A stretch of DNA of 64,000 nucleotides from Agromyces sp. G08B096. GTDB taxonomy: Bacteria > Actinomycetota > Actinomycetes > Actinomycetales > Microbacteriaceae. The stretch lies in the NCBI RefSeq assembly GCF_040267705.1, contig NZ_CP158374.1, positions 434,001-498,000 of the forward strand, written 5' to 3'. Shown here piece by piece: positions 63,232-64,000 of the stretch (within the stretch, counting starts at the first letter, position 1; each line of letters opens with the position of its first letter). The translations under genes were made by a program, and so were the position numbers. The notes under the pieces are model-generated. The model was not told the DNA's origin. It was given only the letters and a program-made list of their open reading frames with translations, and did not search any database.

Positions 63232-63648
63232 GTGGGCATCCACTACGTCGAGTTCGAGGACGACGCCGGGGTGCTGCGGCGGTACCGCAAGCACCCGAAC
63301 GGCCGCGGCCTCGTCGCGACGACTGCGAAGGTCGACCCGACCGCCTTCGTCGACCCGACCGCCTACGTCGACCCCGGCGCCGAGGTGCAGCCGCACGCGA
63401 CCATCGGCCCCGGCGGCTGGGTCGATCGCGATGCGATCGTCGCCGAGCGCGCCACGATCGGGGTCAACGCGCACGTCGGCCGCCGAGCCGTCGTCGGCCG
63501 CAACGCCATCGTCGGCCCCTACGCCGAGATCGGCGCGGACGCGCGCATCCAGAACGGCGCTCGCGTGCCCCGCGAGCAGGTCGTCGAGGCGGGCGGCGAG
63601 TACCGCGCGTCGAACGACGACCTGCGCCGGCTCGGCCTCGCGGCCTGA
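63232..63648 (+). CDS. Left-handed beta-helix (hexapeptide repeat) protein
   Basis: A 138-residue protein whose residues 30-120 are hexapeptide repeats (TAKVDPTAFVDPTAYVDPGAEVQPHATIGPGG ... VGRNAIVGPYAEIGADARI, read in parts), giving a LbH coil. No acyltransferase catalytic domain or CoA-site motif follows, so it may be a stand-alone gamma-carbonic-anhydrase-like or transferase-like protein. The GTG at 63232 is supported by GGGAGGAG three bases upstream. An in-frame ATG at 63160 would add 24 residues without family character. Followed by a hairpin. Confidence 0.75.
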   Translation: MGIHYVEFEDDAGVLRRYRKHPNGRGLVATTAKVDPTAFVDPTAYVDPGAEVQPHATIGPGGWVDRDAIVAERATIGVNAHVGRRAVVGRNAIVGPYAEIGADARIQNGARVPREQVVEAGGEYRASNDDLRRLGLAA

Positions 63649-63670
63649 GCCGTCGCGCGAAGCACAGCAG

Positions 63671-63699
63671 GATGCCCCGGGCCAGATGCCCGGGGCATC
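63671..63699. terminator. Bidirectional hairpin
   Basis: GATGCCCCGGGC (63671-63682) and GCCCGGGGCATC (63688-63699), perfect 12-base arms, CAGAT loop, between convergent genes. Confidence 0.75.
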
Positions 63700-63706
63700 G
63701 TCGTAT

Positions 63707-63760
63707 CGGGGCGACTCAGCTCGCCGGGGCGACTCAGCTCGCCGGGGCGACTCAGCTCGC
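63707..63760. repeat. Three exact 18-base tandem repeats over a gene 3' end
   Basis: CGGGGCGACTCAGCTCGC at 63707-63724, 63725-63742 and 63743-63760. The unit on the minus strand includes the last Ala-Ser codons and TGA stop of the flavin enzyme gene, so the stop is present three times in the same frame. Confidence 0.9.
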
Positions 63761-64000
63761 GAGGGCGCCCGCGAGCAGCTCGAGCGTCTGCACGCGACCA
63801 GGCGTGGCATCCGCGGGTTCCGCCTCGTACGTCCCGCCGATCGGGACGACCATGATCTCGTCGACGCCGTGGCGCTCGGCGAGGCGACGGAGCTCGGCGG
63901 CCGAGGCATCCGGGTCGCCGATGATCCAGCGTCGCCGCATGCCGGCGATGACCTCCTCACCGATCGAGTCGCGGGGCGCGGCGAGCGCCTCCTCGACCGT
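63752..64000 (-). CDS. LLM-class flavin-dependent oxidoreductase, C-terminal fragment
   Basis: The last 82 residues, entering from the right edge (TVEEALAAPRDSIGEEVIAGMRRRWIIGDPDASAAELRRLAERHGVDEIMVVP, read in parts). The W-x-x-G-D-P-x-x-x-x-x-x-L-x-x-L-x-x-x-x-x-V-D-E-x-M-V-V pattern is the usual C-terminus of bacterial-luciferase-like F420/FMN monooxygenases of the MsnO8 group. It ends LLAGALAS. The N-terminal flavin domain is outside the window. Substrate unknown. Confidence 0.75.
   Translation of the reverse strand, partial: TVEEALAAPRDSIGEEVIAGMRRRWIIGDPDASAAELRRLAERHGVDEIMVVPIGGTYEAEPADATPGRVQTLELLAGALAS

Overview
The window is about 72% G+C by eye. It is densely packed on both strands, uses many GTG and a few TTG starts, and has about twenty stop/start overlaps of the ATGA or GTGA type. 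Gene content points to an aerobic, heterotrophic actinobacterium: MIO-type histidine ammonia-lyase, IclR control of hut, SigK/RskA with DipZ and a fasciclin lipoprotein, actinobacterial Mrp with a fused A-B subunit, and DtxR-type iron boxes. The style of the proteins suggests Microbacteriaceae, but that is inference. There are no tRNA or rRNA genes, no CRISPR array and no transposase, so this looks like ordinary chromosome.

Layout. 1-3140: tail of a WYL regulator, then the histidine-degradation genes hutU-hutI (minus). 3226-8798: a two-component system (minus) divergent from a lipoprotein/adaptor/ATPase/permease set that resembles a MacAB-type envelope pump. 8856-10295: M23 peptidase. 10493-12977: hutH divergent from an IclR regulator. 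A 19-base element in this intergenic region is repeated exactly upstream of hutU, which ties the two hut blocks together. 13112-16727: DedA protein, glycosyltransferase, ABM-domain membrane protein and cupin. 16753-21936: SigK regulon (rskA, sigK, dipZ, fasciclin lipoprotein, two small membrane proteins) with a pair of matching divergent SigK-type promoters. 22036-26056: aldo/keto reductase with a divergent MerR regulator, YihY protein, acetyltransferase and esterase. 26357-31108: DEAD-box helicase with a long Arg/Asp repeat domain, RecQ helicase with a phosphoribosyltransferase-like tail, and a small membrane protein.

31314-45781 is an almost complete aerobic phenylacetate (paa) pathway: an MHS-family permease, paaJ-F-H-Z, a TetR (PaaR-like) repressor, paaK and paaI, and the epoxidase operon paaABCDE with paaG. 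Three copies of a PaaR-type operator sit in front of the permease, in front of paaJ, and between paaI and paaA. They account for coordinate control by phenylacetyl-CoA.

45803-52190: the Mrp Na+/H+ antiporter operon (A-B fusion, C, D, E, F, G). 52277-56499: an unknown membrane protein coupled to a mercaptopyruvate-type sulfurtransferase, a methyltransferase and an FKBP lipoprotein. 56569-59953: an ECF importer (duplicated ATPase, T and S components) headed by a near-consensus DtxR/IdeR iron box, which suggests an iron-regulated substrate rather than the thiamine precursor that the YkoEDC-like layout would imply. 60065-64000: a MinD/ParA-like ATPase, a GT1 glycosyltransferase, a hexapeptide-repeat protein and the end of a luciferase-like flavin enzyme.

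The strongest observations are regulatory: four small regulons can be read directly from repeated operators or promoters (hut/IclR, SigK, PaaR, DtxR).
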